A DNA stretch of 40,997 bases, taken from NCBI GenBank assembly GCA_003225465.1, contig QIAH01000351.1, forward strand, positions 1-40,997. Direction: 5' to 3'. Both the position numbers and the translations under genes were made by a program. The stretch comes from Acidobacteriota bacterium. GTDB lineage: Bacteria; Acidobacteriota; Terriglobia; Terriglobales; Acidobacteriaceae. The notes beneath the pieces were generated by a model. That model searched no databases, was not told where the DNA came from, and saw only the letters and a list, made by a program, of their open reading frames with translations. Below, one piece after another: positions 27,333 through 36,854 of the stretch. Position 1 is the first letter of the stretch; the number at the start of each line of letters is the position of its first letter.

Positions 27333-29164
27333 CGCTTCGAGTCTCCTGCGGGTTCCGATTCGCCTTTCAGCCAGGCGGCACGACGGGCTCTTTGCTGGGC
27401 CGTGACATTGTCCACATCCTTCAGCTCAAACTCAACTTCCTCCCGCGACCCGATCTTCCACTGGATCTCGCGCTCACTCGAGCGATGCCGCACACGAAGG
27501 TGAAGAGTGTCTCCCGGCCGCAGTTCGCCGAGCCTGCGCTCGAAGTCTGAAGCTGCGACCACTCCATTGATTGCAAGCAATATATCTCCGGCGACCAGGC
27601 CTGCTTTTTCTGCCTCGCTACCGGCTCGTACCCGGATGACTCTCGGTGAAGCATCGAAATTGCGTGTGGCCATGAAGCCGGAATCGGCGAGCGTTGCCGC
27701 CCGGTGAACTACGTGCAGGCCCACAGTCTTAAAGTAATCGTCCCACGAAATCTCTTCCACGCCGGCAACGTACTTTTCAAAGAAATTGGAAAGATCCTCG
27801 TGACAGACTGCCTCCGCGGCCATGCGCACGCCCGCTGAGTCTGCAAAGAATTTTTTCTGACGGGCGAAATTCTGGTTCATCCACTGGAACACATCGCGTA
27901 ACGAAGCCTCGCCATGACTTGCATCCCGAACCTTGAGATCCAGAATCAACCCCAACAGTTCTCCCTTATTGTAGTAAGAAATGCTGCGCTCCGGCTGCTC
28001 ATAGTAGACGTACTTCTCGAGCCAGGCATCCAGGCTCGATTGTTCTGCTGATTGCGTCCGGTGCGCCGGCCGCTGCATCAGCTCCGAAATCTGGTCTCCC
28101 AATCTCTGCAGGTATCGCCGTTCGTCCAACAGTCCGGCCCGGAGCAGGATGATGTCCTCCACCGTGCTGGTTACGCCCTCGCTAAACCATAAGGCTCGCG
28201 TGTAGTTCTCTTTGGTGTAATCGATGGGCTCGAGGGATTGCGGCCGGATTCGTTTGACGTTCCAGAGATGAAAGAATTCGTGCGCCGTAACATCATCCAA
28301 AGCCCGGAAATTGTCTCTCAACGTTTGGGCGTTCAGATCGATCGCTGTGGAATAGGCATGCTCCATGCCTCCTCCACCTGGACCTCGCGGGAAATGGTAA
28401 AGAAAAAGATAGCTCTCGAAAGGGCGATCGTTCATCCAACTCGTGGCCGCAGCAACGATGCGGCGCACGTCGGCAACGATCTTCTCCAAATCGTAGTCAG
28501 ACCGTTCCGCGTCAACCACGATGCGATAGTGCCCTCCGCCCTCGCTGAAGTCTGCTTCCTGAAACGTACCTGCCTCCACTGGCGAATCAACGAGTTCATC
28601 ATAGTTCGCCGCCTCAAATGTCTCGCCGGAGCCCGCCATGGCAGTAGCGAACTTCCACCCAGGAGGCACGTTTACGAAGGTCACTCGCGTATTTGAGGTC
28701 CGAGTGTCAGAGGAATACATCAGGACTTCTGCGAGATTGAAGAAGGCATGCTCGGCATTAATCTGCGCGCCATACGGGCCCGGCTGGTCTGCAGCGATTT
28801 CATAGTCAATTAAGACGCCGTTGCCGGCGCCATCGATTTCCCAGGTCGTCTTATCGATTTTGCGGACAGCGAGTGCATCGCCCGACGCACTCTTCGCGCG
28901 CACCCAATTCACATACTGTGAAAAGTCGCGCACCTGGTAAAGCGCATTCCACACCGGCAACTGAACCTGCCGCGTCGAGCTTCCGGGAGCCAGTTCCAGT
29001 TGAACACGAAGAAGGTGGTCCTGATAGCCAGCGAGCGAAACGGTGTAGCGAGTTCCTGCCGCGCCATTGTGATTATTATTGGCCTGACAGAAAGCCTGCC
29101 TGGGACAAAGACACGTCCCCACCACGAGAACCAGCGCGAACCAGGTTCTCGGGGATGGATTCAT
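27329..29164 (-). CDS. M61 family glycyl-aminopeptidase-like metalloprotease with C-terminal PDZ domain
   Basis: HEFFHLWNVKRIRP zinc motif, WFSEGVTSTVEDIILLRAGL, PDZ-like segment AGLVAGDILLAINGVVAASDFERRL; signal peptide. Confidence 0.92.
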   Translation of the reverse strand: MNPSPRTWFALVLVVGTCLCPRQAFCQANNNHNGAAGTRYTVSLAGYQDHLLRVQLELAPGSSTRQVQLPVWNALYQVRDFSQYVNWVRAKSASGDALAVRKIDKTTWEIDGAGNGVLIDYEIAADQPGPYGAQINAEHAFFNLAEVLMYSSDTRTSNTRVTFVNVPPGWKFATAMAGSGETFEAANYDELVDSPVEAGTFQEADFSEGGGHYRIVVDAERSDYDLEKIVADVRRIVAAATSWMNDRPFESYLFLYHFPRGPGGGGMEHAYSTAIDLNAQTLRDNFRALDDVTAHEFFHLWNVKRIRPQSLEPIDYTKENYTRALWFSEGVTSTVEDIILLRAGLLDERRYLQRLGDQISELMQRPAHRTQSAEQSSLDAWLEKYVYYEQPERSISYYNKGELLGLILDLKVRDASHGEASLRDVFQWMNQNFARQKKFFADSAGVRMAAEAVCHEDLSNFFEKYVAGVEEISWDDYFKTVGLHVVHRAATLADSGFMATRNFDASPRVIRVRAGSEAEKAGLVAGDILLAINGVVAASDFERRLGELRPGDTLHLRVRHRSSEREIQWKIGSREEVEFELKDVDNVTAQQRARRAAWLKGESEPAGDSKR

Positions 29165-30609
29165 GCTTTCGCGGAGGCCTCCAGTGAGTTCTTGCGAGGA
29201 ATGCCGAGTTCCTTCAGCTTTGCCGGAAGCTTCTGGTAAATGCCGTCGAAGCCGCCATTGGAGAGAATCGCGACTACATCGCCGGAGCGCATCTCCGGGG
29301 CCGCGACCTGAACGATGCCGTCTACCCCTGAAATAATGCGCGCTCGCTTGCCGCGCTGCTGCAGATCAGCGCCGACGGCCATTAAATCAAGCCGCTCCCC
29401 GGGAGGAATCGCGTCCGACTTAAACACACCGGCGACGATCACTTCATCCGCCAGCGCCAAGCTGTTCGCCAGTTCATGCTGGAATACGTTCCGGCGCAGC
29501 GTATTCGAACGCGGCTCCAGAATGACCCACAGACGCGAAGTGGGAAATCGCGAACGAAGGGCGGTTAGCGTGCCTGCAATGGCGGTGGGATGATGCGCGA
29601 AATCGTCGATGATGGTAATCCCGTTCACCTGCGCCTTCACTTCCAGCCGTCGCTTCACACTCTTGAAAGTCTTGAGGGCGGCTTTAATCTTGTCCTTCGC
29701 GATGCCGCATCCGGCAGCCATCGCTGCCGCCGCCGTGGCGTTGCAGACGTTGTACTCACCGGCAAGGCCAAATTCAAAGTCCATCCATGGCTCGCCGCTC
29801 TTCAATACTGTCCATGAGGTTCTCGTCGGCTCAAAACGCAAGTTCACAATTCGCCATTGCGCAATCGCTTGCATACCGTAGCGCTCCACAGGGCAAAACG
29901 CTTTTGCAATGCAGCGCGACACGCTGTCGCCGGTATCGATGGCGACAATTGCACCGCGCCGGGGAACCAGGTTCACCAGGCGCTTGAATGCCGTTTCGAC
30001 TGCGTCGAGGTCCTTGTAAATATCCGCGTGATCGAACTCCACCGAGGTGAGAACCACGCGGTCTGGAAAGTAGTGCAGGAACTTCGGCCCCTTGTCGAAG
30101 AAGGCGGTGTCGTACTCATCTCCTTCCAGGATGAAATGCTTTCCCTTGCCGAGGGCAAAACTCGATCCAAAGTTTTCCGCGATCCCACCGATCAGGAAGG
30201 AAGGTTCGAGCCCTGCGGAATGAAAGATCCAGGAGAGCATCGAAGTGGTCGTCGTCTTGCCATGCGTGCCCGCCACCACCAGCACCTCCTTGCCGCGCAG
30301 AAACTCGTCGTGCAGGATCTGGGGCAACGAACAGAACGGAATCCGCTCGTCGAGGATGTACTCCAGTTCCACGTTCCCGCGCGAGATCGCATTGCCCACG
30401 ACCACAAGATCCGGGTGCGGCTTCAAATTCGCCGGATCAAAAGGCTGCGCGACCGGAATCCTCAGCGAGGCCAGAAAATCGGACATGGGCGGGTACGCGG
30501 CTGCATCCGAGCCCGTGACTCGAAAGCCGCGCTCATTCAGCATGCCTGCGAGCGATGCCATCGCGGTCCCGCAGATGCCAATCAAATGTACGTGTTTCTT
30601 GTCTGCCAT
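29161..30609 (-). CDS. mpl: UDP-N-acetylmuramate:L-alanyl-gamma-D-glutamyl-meso-diaminopimelate ligase
   Basis: Mur ligase: HVHLIGICGTAMASLAGML, VVAGTHGKTTTTSMLSWI, FILEGDEYDTAFFDKGPKFLHY (typical of Mpl), IDDFAHHPTAIAGTL. Start set at MADKKHVH. Confidence 0.93.
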   Translation of the reverse strand: MADKKHVHLIGICGTAMASLAGMLNERGFRVTGSDAAAYPPMSDFLASLRIPVAQPFDPANLKPHPDLVVVGNAISRGNVELEYILDERIPFCSLPQILHDEFLRGKEVLVVAGTHGKTTTTSMLSWIFHSAGLEPSFLIGGIAENFGSSFALGKGKHFILEGDEYDTAFFDKGPKFLHYFPDRVVLTSVEFDHADIYKDLDAVETAFKRLVNLVPRRGAIVAIDTGDSVSRCIAKAFCPVERYGMQAIAQWRIVNLRFEPTRTSWTVLKSGEPWMDFEFGLAGEYNVCNATAAAAMAAGCGIAKDKIKAALKTFKSVKRRLEVKAQVNGITIIDDFAHHPTAIAGTLTALRSRFPTSRLWVILEPRSNTLRRNVFQHELANSLALADEVIVAGVFKSDAIPPGERLDLMAVGADLQQRGKRARIISGVDGIVQVAAPEMRSGDVVAILSNGGFDGIYQKLPAKLKELGIPRKNSLEASAKA

Positions 30610-30630
30610 GATCTCCAAATCCAAATGAGG

Positions 30631-31593
30631 TTAGGCGGGAGCAGTCGCCGCTTCCAGTATCTTAAGCTGCACCTCGCTGCCCTTCACGCTTAAGCTCGCG
30701 CGTACCCCAATCGGAAGGGTAATGTTCTTCCGGGTAACGTGTCCCGAGCGCAGACCCCAGGCCACGGGGATTCCTAGCTCGCCCACGATGCGCAATACGA
30801 CCTGCTGCAGGGTGTACGCCTGGTCGTGGGTCTGCACACAGTCCAACATTTCACCGAAAACGATCCCTTTCACGTTGTTCAACTTGCCCGCGAGCTTCAG
30901 TTGCATCAGCATGCGATCCACCTGGTAGGGCTTGGCATTCACATCTTCCATAAACAGGATAGTGCCGGCCGTGCGAATGTCGTGTGGAGTACCCAGCGCC
31001 GCGACCAGCAACGACAGGCAGCCGCCATAAAGAATTCCTTCTGCAGCCCCATCCACGAGTCCAATGACTCCCGAACCATGCCCAGTATCTGCTCCCCATC
31101 CCGCAAGCCCGGTCATCGCTGCTTCCCACGAAGCGAGATCGACTCCGTCTGCCAGCGCAAAATCCTTGGTCACCATGGGGCCGTGAAACGTCACAAATCC
31201 AGCCGAGTCCGCGAAGCACGTCAACAGGGTTGTGATGTCGCTGTAGCCCACAAAAATCTTCGGATGCGCGACGATCTTACCGGGGTCAAGTTTGGGCAGC
31301 AGGTAATTCGCGCCGTAGCCTCCACGCGCACACAAGATGGCCCGCACATCCTCGCGCACAAACATCTCTTCCAATTCGCGCGCGCGCCGATCCGCCGAGC
31401 CAGCGAAGTACAAATCCTGTTCGACAATAGACTCGAAGTAGAAAGGCTTGTATCCAAGCTGGCGCAATGCTTCGCAGCCTTTTTCGAGCAATTCGCGCTT
31501 GATGTTGCTGGCCGGAGCAACAATGCCGACCGTATCTCCAAGTTGGAGAGCTCGTGGCTTGATGCGCGATCTCTGAGAACTCGGACTGTTCAA
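30631..31593 (-). CDS. ldcA: LD-carboxypeptidase (S66 family)
   Basis: GDTVGIVAPAS, ILCARGGYGANYLLPKLD, FVGYSDITTLL, FHGPM. Confidence 0.93.
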   Translation of the reverse strand: MNSPSSQRSRIKPRALQLGDTVGIVAPASNIKRELLEKGCEALRQLGYKPFYFESIVEQDLYFAGSADRRARELEEMFVREDVRAILCARGGYGANYLLPKLDPGKIVAHPKIFVGYSDITTLLTCFADSAGFVTFHGPMVTKDFALADGVDLASWEAAMTGLAGWGADTGHGSGVIGLVDGAAEGILYGGCLSLLVAALGTPHDIRTAGTILFMEDVNAKPYQVDRMLMQLKLAGKLNNVKGIVFGEMLDCVQTHDQAYTLQQVVLRIVGELGIPVAWGLRSGHVTRKNITLPIGVRASLSVKGSEVQLKILEAATAPA

Positions 31594-31602
31594 GATTCCA
31601 TC

Positions 31603-32382
31603 CTAGACGAAAAACTCCCCTTGGAAGATAAGCTGCGCTGGGCCCTGCAGGAACACTTCTTTTTCGAAGCGAACCACCTGAGTTCCTCCCGGGGCATGCA
31701 CTCGCAGCGGTGAATCGGCGCGACCGCTGGCAATCACCGCAACGGCTGCGGCGCACGATCCGGTTCCGGAGGACTGCGTTTCGCCGACTCCGCGTTCGAA
31801 AAAGCGGACGTCGACGTCGCGGCGATCCTGAATGCGCGCCAGCTCGATGTTCACTCCCTCCGGAAAGCTCGCGTCATGCTGCAGCTCTGCAGCGCGCTTC
31901 TGCCAATCCGACCAGAACTCGGACACGAGCACAACGAAATGCGGATTCCCCATGGACACGCGAGTTCCCTTCACGTCCCCAAACGAAGTGCGAACCGCGG
32001 ACTCACCGTTAACTTGTGGAATGCCCATCGCGCTCTCAAACTCAAACGTCTTCCCACTGTGCGCCTTGATCGTACAAGTTTTTAGCCCAGCGCCGGTGCG
32101 GATCACCACCGACTCTTTCTGACTCTCTGCACATAAATATGCAGCGACACATCGCGTTCCGTTGCCGGAGATTTCTGCTGCCGAACCATCCGCGTTGATC
32201 AGCCGCGCCTCGATCTCCGCGTCAACGCACGGAAACAGCCATTCCACACCGTCAGCACCCACGCCGTTGTGGCGGTCGCAAATCCGCCGCGTAAATTCCG
32301 CGAGGTCGGAGGAAACCAGCGGCCCATCAATGATCAGAAAATCATTGCCGCAGGCGCTAGCTTTTGTGAAGGGGATCACCAT
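31603..32382 (-). CDS. dapF: Diaminopimelate epimerase
   Basis: FTKASACGNDFLIIDG, ADGSAAEISGNGTRCVAAYL, RGVGETQSSGTGSCAAAVAVI. Confidence 0.95.
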   Translation of the reverse strand: MVIPFTKASACGNDFLIIDGPLVSSDLAEFTRRICDRHNGVGADGVEWLFPCVDAEIEARLINADGSAAEISGNGTRCVAAYLCAESQKESVVIRTGAGLKTCTIKAHSGKTFEFESAMGIPQVNGESAVRTSFGDVKGTRVSMGNPHFVVLVSEFWSDWQKRAAELQHDASFPEGVNIELARIQDRRDVDVRFFERGVGETQSSGTGSCAAAVAVIASGRADSPLRVHAPGGTQVVRFEKEVFLQGPAQLIFQGEFFV

Positions 32383-32388
32383 GTTCGG

Positions 32389-33096
32389 TCATTCGTGCTC
32401 GACGGCACCGAGCGATCCCACGGTGGCGAAGACGGTCGATTGATGCAGAAGGATGTTAATCTGCTCCTGATCCTCGTGCGGGCCGTCGACGTTGAAGAGC
32501 AAGCGCACGTGTCCAGGCGAGCCCGCGATGCGGACATTCTGCATGGCGCTGTGAACTTCGTCGAGGACACGATTGGCTTCGACCAGAACCGTCTCCGCAC
32601 TTACCCCCGTCACCTCGTAGGTGACCAGCATCGAGCGCATTCCAAACTTTCGCTCGAGCTTGCCCAGGAGAGCCAGCGCAATCAGGATGACGATGGTCGC
32701 GAAAATCGCCGTGACATAGAGTCCGCCGCCTGTGGCCATGCCGACGGAGGCCACGACGAACAGAGTCGCAGCCGTGGTCAGGCCCACTACCGACCCGCGC
32801 GCGTGCAGAATCGATCCCGCGCCAATGAAACCGATGCCCGGAATAATTTGCGCCGCAACCCGCGTGTGATCTCCGCCCAAACCGCCAGCGAGTTGGTCCG
32901 ACAACACCGTAAACATGGCTGCCCCGAAGCAGATGAACATGTTTGTTCGCAGGCCGGCGGGTTTGTGGCGAAGCTGCCGCTCCAGCCCGATGACTCCACC
33001 GAGAATGGCCGCCACCACCAGGCGCGCGATGGTGGTCGACAACACCGTTCCCATGTGGCTACCTAACGAGCCGATAGTGTGATGGAAGTCCGGCAT
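32389..33096 (-). CDS. MgtC/SapB family membrane protein
   Basis: RLVVAAILGGVIGLERQLRHKPAGLRTNMFICFGAAMFTVLS, RVAAQIIPGIGFIGAGSIL, GLTTAATLFVVASVGMATGGG. Confidence 0.93.
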   Translation of the reverse strand: MPDFHHTIGSLGSHMGTVLSTTIARLVVAAILGGVIGLERQLRHKPAGLRTNMFICFGAAMFTVLSDQLAGGLGGDHTRVAAQIIPGIGFIGAGSILHARGSVVGLTTAATLFVVASVGMATGGGLYVTAIFATIVILIALALLGKLERKFGMRSMLVTYEVTGVSAETVLVEANRVLDEVHSAMQNVRIAGSPGHVRLLFNVDGPHEDQEQINILLHQSTVFATVGSLGAVEHE

Positions 33097-33249
33097 AGGT
33101 CTGCCGAGAATCGTGAGCGAGTGGATTTTAACACTGCAAAAATGGAGGCCTTACATTCTCTGGCCCGTGCAGTTAACCCGCATGGTTACCCAAGCACACC
33201 AAAAACATGGTTTTTACGCGTTCGCGACCCGCATGCTCCGTTGAGCTCT

Positions 33250-34890
33250 TCAGTGAGTTCGATAGATGCCCGCTTTGTGCTCTCCGTTCACCGCGATGAT
33301 CACCAGCGAGGGCAAGCCGCGCTCATGTACCGCCCGCCAAACCGGATCGCCTTCGAAGGCAATCGCAAAATCAGCATCGCGGCCGGGATCCGCAAGCGAA
33401 CGCTCCCATAGACCCTCAGGATCTGAGGGCTGCTTCCAGACGCGATGATTTCCCTCGTTGATTGTCCGATCTAATGGGATGCCGGCGTCCTGTAGTGCTC
33501 CCACATGCTCGCCCAGGTACATCAATATCGACGCACGCGGCGGGAGTCCTTTCAGTTGCTCGGCGAGGGCACGTTCCAGTTGCAGCCGCGTCCGCGAGTT
33601 CACCGAAGCCTCGCGATAACACCCTGGCTGCGCTTTCCACAGACCCGCGTAGCTGACGATCACCACTGCGGTGCCAAGCACAGCAATGACCCATTTCGCG
33701 TAACCCGACGGCGCGATCGAAACCAGATATTGCACGGCCAGCACCAGGAAAACCGTCAGCGCAGGGAGTAACTGCACTCCGTAGCGAAGGTTGTAGAGCG
33801 AGTGCGGCCACCACGCCGGCGTGTAGATGGGCACTCCTCCATAAGCCACGGAGAGCATGTAGAACGGAAGGGGCATCCAAAGTAACAACAGTGCTGCAAG
33901 CCGCCTGTCCAGCAGCACTGGCAAAAATCCCACCACTGCAAGAAACAGCCACAGGCGCTCTAGAGTTCCTTCCGCAACACTGAACTCGGCAGCTTTCAGA
34001 AAGTACAATCCGGCTACAGGAAGATTGTGCGTTCCCGGATGAGGAAACCCGGCGACTGCGTTTCGCTGTTCGATCGCGCGCGCAGAGTAAGGCCCATTCG
34101 CGAACTCCAGACTGTTTCGATAAACGATGCCGTTGTACGAAAGCCAAAGCAGAGGCCCCGCTGCTGCCAACAACACGAACGTACTTACCGTGCGCCATGT
34201 GCCTTGGGCGCCCGACCGCCATCCCACCACGATGACCGCGCCAGCGATGCATGCGGCCAGGAACCAACCGTCATAGCGCGTCAAGCAAGCCGCGGCAAGG
34301 CAGCCTCCACACTTCCACAGTGATCGCTTTGCGGCTGAACTCCATTCGTGCCCGCTGGCCGCGTGGAGGAATTCGCTGAAGTACACCACTGCCCAGACGA
34401 ATAAAGCAAGATACAGGGCTTCGGTCATCGCGGTCGATTGCAGGTAGAGCAAGTTGGGATTCAACCCATAGATCCCGGCCGCAAACCACGCGGTCACACT
34501 TGCTGTCTGTTGCGCTCGTCCCGATGTGGCCACTGCGCCCCGCACCAGCCGGAAGATTCCTGCAATACTAAAGACGTAAGCCACCATCGACGGAAAAGAC
34601 CCGCCGACACCCGTCTGCCAGGCTGACTTCGAAATCAGAAATGGAATCATTAACAGATGGGGCAGCGGCAGCCACACCGTCCCCAACTGCAGCAGACCCG
34701 GGGTGCGGGAATCGAAGACACGGCGAGCGATGTTGATGTGCGCGACGGCGTCGCCGTAAAGAAGGATGTCACCGTTTCGAAAATAAATGAGGAAGGAAAT
34801 GACCGAGGCGAACGCCGCCAGCGCCGCGACCCAAGCGATTTCTGATTCCCCCCGAAGGTCAGGCGCGTCCTTCATGTGAGGTGCTTTCAT
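33250..34890 (-). CDS. Multi-pass membrane glycosyltransferase-like protein (ArnT/GT39-type topology)
   Basis: Many TM segments; early acidic motif LLYGDAVAHINIARRVFDSRTPGLLQLGTVWLPLPHLLMIP typical of polyprenyl-phosphate-sugar transferases. Confidence 0.75.
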   Translation of the reverse strand: MKAPHMKDAPDLRGESEIAWVAALAAFASVISFLIYFRNGDILLYGDAVAHINIARRVFDSRTPGLLQLGTVWLPLPHLLMIPFLISKSAWQTGVGGSFPSMVAYVFSIAGIFRLVRGAVATSGRAQQTASVTAWFAAGIYGLNPNLLYLQSTAMTEALYLALFVWAVVYFSEFLHAASGHEWSSAAKRSLWKCGGCLAAACLTRYDGWFLAACIAGAVIVVGWRSGAQGTWRTVSTFVLLAAAGPLLWLSYNGIVYRNSLEFANGPYSARAIEQRNAVAGFPHPGTHNLPVAGLYFLKAAEFSVAEGTLERLWLFLAVVGFLPVLLDRRLAALLLLWMPLPFYMLSVAYGGVPIYTPAWWPHSLYNLRYGVQLLPALTVFLVLAVQYLVSIAPSGYAKWVIAVLGTAVVIVSYAGLWKAQPGCYREASVNSRTRLQLERALAEQLKGLPPRASILMYLGEHVGALQDAGIPLDRTINEGNHRVWKQPSDPEGLWERSLADPGRDADFAIAFEGDPVWRAVHERGLPSLVIIAVNGEHKAGIYRTH

Positions 34891-35810
34891 TCGAGGTGGG
34901 TCAGTTCCCGGAAAACCTGGAAGCGAGCGTCGATCTCTTCCCGAGTCAACTCCTGCAGGCGCTCGGTCCCAAAGCGCTCGACGGTAAACGATCCCATCAC
35001 GCCACCATAAAACAGCGCGCGCTTGAGCACTTCGCGGTTTATGTCTCCTTGCGATGCGATGTAGCCCATGAAACCGCCCGCGAACGAATCGCCCGCGCCG
35101 GTTGGATCCTTAACCTCCTCAATCGGAAGCGACGGCGCGCGGAAGGGATGGCGTCCGATGCCAAATGCCCCTTCGCGGAAGAAAATCGTTGCCCCGTACT
35201 CGCCATGCTTGATCACGAGCGCCTGCGGCCCCAGGGCGAGGACTTTCTGGGCGGCTCGCGGCAAGTTGGTCTCGTGCGCGATCATCTTGGCCTCGGTGTC
35301 GTTGATCAACAGCACGTTGACGAGCTTCAGCATCTCCGCGAGTTCGCGCGGGGTTTTGTTGATCCAGAAATTCATCGTGTCGCCGCCGGTTAGAAGGACG
35401 CCGTCCATTTCGTGACGTACGGCGGCCTGCAACGAAGGATGAATGTTGGCGAGAAACAAGAATTGCGTGTCGGCGTACTCCTTGGGAATTTTCGGTTGGA
35501 ATTGCTCGAAAACATTCAGTTCGGTGAAATCGGTTTTCGCTTCATTCAGATTATCGGTGTAGCGTCCGCCCCAGCGAAAAGTCTTGCCGGACGCGCGCTC
35601 GATGCCGCGCGTGTCGATGCCGCGCTTCTTGAGCACATTTTCGTGCTCCGCCGTGAAATCATCGCCCACGACGGCCACCACGCGCACTTCGGTGAAGAAA
35701 CTCGCTGCCAATGCAAAATGCGTGGCCGCGCCACCCAAAATGTTTTCCACGCTACCGGAAGGCGTGGTGATGTTGTCGAATGCCACCGAACCAACGACGA
35801 GTATGCTCAT
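34887..35810 (-). CDS. PfkB family carbohydrate/nucleoside kinase
   Basis: GSVAFDNITTPSG, LGGAATHFALAASFF, VKDPTGAGDSFAGGFMGYIA; 4-bp ATGA overlap with downstream gene. Confidence 0.9.
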   Translation of the reverse strand: MSILVVGSVAFDNITTPSGSVENILGGAATHFALAASFFTEVRVVAVVGDDFTAEHENVLKKRGIDTRGIERASGKTFRWGGRYTDNLNEAKTDFTELNVFEQFQPKIPKEYADTQFLFLANIHPSLQAAVRHEMDGVLLTGGDTMNFWINKTPRELAEMLKLVNVLLINDTEAKMIAHETNLPRAAQKVLALGPQALVIKHGEYGATIFFREGAFGIGRHPFRAPSLPIEEVKDPTGAGDSFAGGFMGYIASQGDINREVLKRALFYGGVMGSFTVERFGTERLQELTREEIDARFQVFRELTHLE

Positions 35811-35825
35811 GATGAAGTGTGAGTT

Positions 35826-36698
35826 CTATTTTCCCGCGGAAAGGTATTTGTCGAGGATCAAGCCGAGTTTCTGCCGGGTTGTTGCAGGAATCCTATCGCG
35901 ATCGGTAAGAATGGCATGCGCCAGCGCCGAACCACACTTGCAACTCCGCCCCGTCGGCATCGCTGCAATCGTTTCACGCACTACCTTTGCCGCGTTCTCC
36001 GCATTCTTGACCAGCACGGCGACGATCTGGTCGACGGTTACCGAGTCATGATGGGGATGCCAGCAGTCGTAGTCGGTCACCATCGCCACCGTCACGTAGC
36101 AGATCTCGGCTTCACGCGCGAGTTTCGCCTCCTGCAGGTTCGTCATGCCGATCACGTCCATGCCCCAGCTGCGATAGATATTCGATTCCGCCTTGGTCGA
36201 AAACTGGGGGCCCTCCATATTCAGATACGTTCCGCCCCGCTTGCCAGTCACGCCTGCTTTTTTGCAGGCAGTCTCCACGACTTGCGAAAGCTGTGGGCAT
36301 ACCGGATCGGCAAACGCAATGTGCGCGACAATTCCGTTGCCGAAAAAAGTATCCACCCGATGTCTGGTGCGGTCGAAAAACTGGTCCGGGATCACGAACT
36401 CCAAGGGCTTGTGTTCTTCTTTAAGCGAACCGACCGCCGAAATGGACACGATCCGCTCCACTCCCAGCTGCTTAAACCCATACACATTCGCCCGAAAGTT
36501 CAGTTCTGTCGGCAGAATCCGATGCCCGCGCCCATGCCTGGCAAGAAACGCGACCTTGTGGCCCGCAAGTGTTCCGAGCACGTAGGCATCGGAGGGATCT
36601 CCGAAGGGCGTATCCTGCTTCACCTCGCGCATATCGCTGAGCCCGGGTATCGAATAAAGCCCGCTGCCCCCGATGATTCCGATTTCTGCCTGCGGCAA
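35826..36698 (-). CDS. mtnP: S-methyl-5'-thioadenosine phosphorylase
   Basis: IGIIGGSGLYSIPGL, FLARHGRGHRILPTELNFRANVYGFKQLGVERIVSISAVGSL, YLNMEGPQFSTKAESNIYRSWGMDVIGMTNLQEAKLAREAEICYVTVAMVTDYDCWH. Confidence 0.95.
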   Translation of the reverse strand: MPQAEIGIIGGSGLYSIPGLSDMREVKQDTPFGDPSDAYVLGTLAGHKVAFLARHGRGHRILPTELNFRANVYGFKQLGVERIVSISAVGSLKEEHKPLEFVIPDQFFDRTRHRVDTFFGNGIVAHIAFADPVCPQLSQVVETACKKAGVTGKRGGTYLNMEGPQFSTKAESNIYRSWGMDVIGMTNLQEAKLAREAEICYVTVAMVTDYDCWHPHHDSVTVDQIVAVLVKNAENAAKVVRETIAAMPTGRSCKCGSALAHAILTDRDRIPATTRQKLGLILDKYLSAGK

Positions 36699-36854
36699 AC
36701 GTCCTCCTGAATCTTTCGGCTGCTCGAACCAAACTCACGATTATACAAAACAGCCCGCAGGCGTCCCGGCATGCTCACGTGGAGAGGCCGTCGTCCTCGC
36801 CCGCATGGACGGTTGGGACGCCCGTCGCTCCATAAACACGTTACAATTTTCCGC

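Noticed and set aside
33180-33230. Possible AAAAAC-atg-GTTTTT hairpin between the membrane gene and mgtC
   Set aside because: Six-bp AT stem with a 3-nt loop; too weak to call a terminator.
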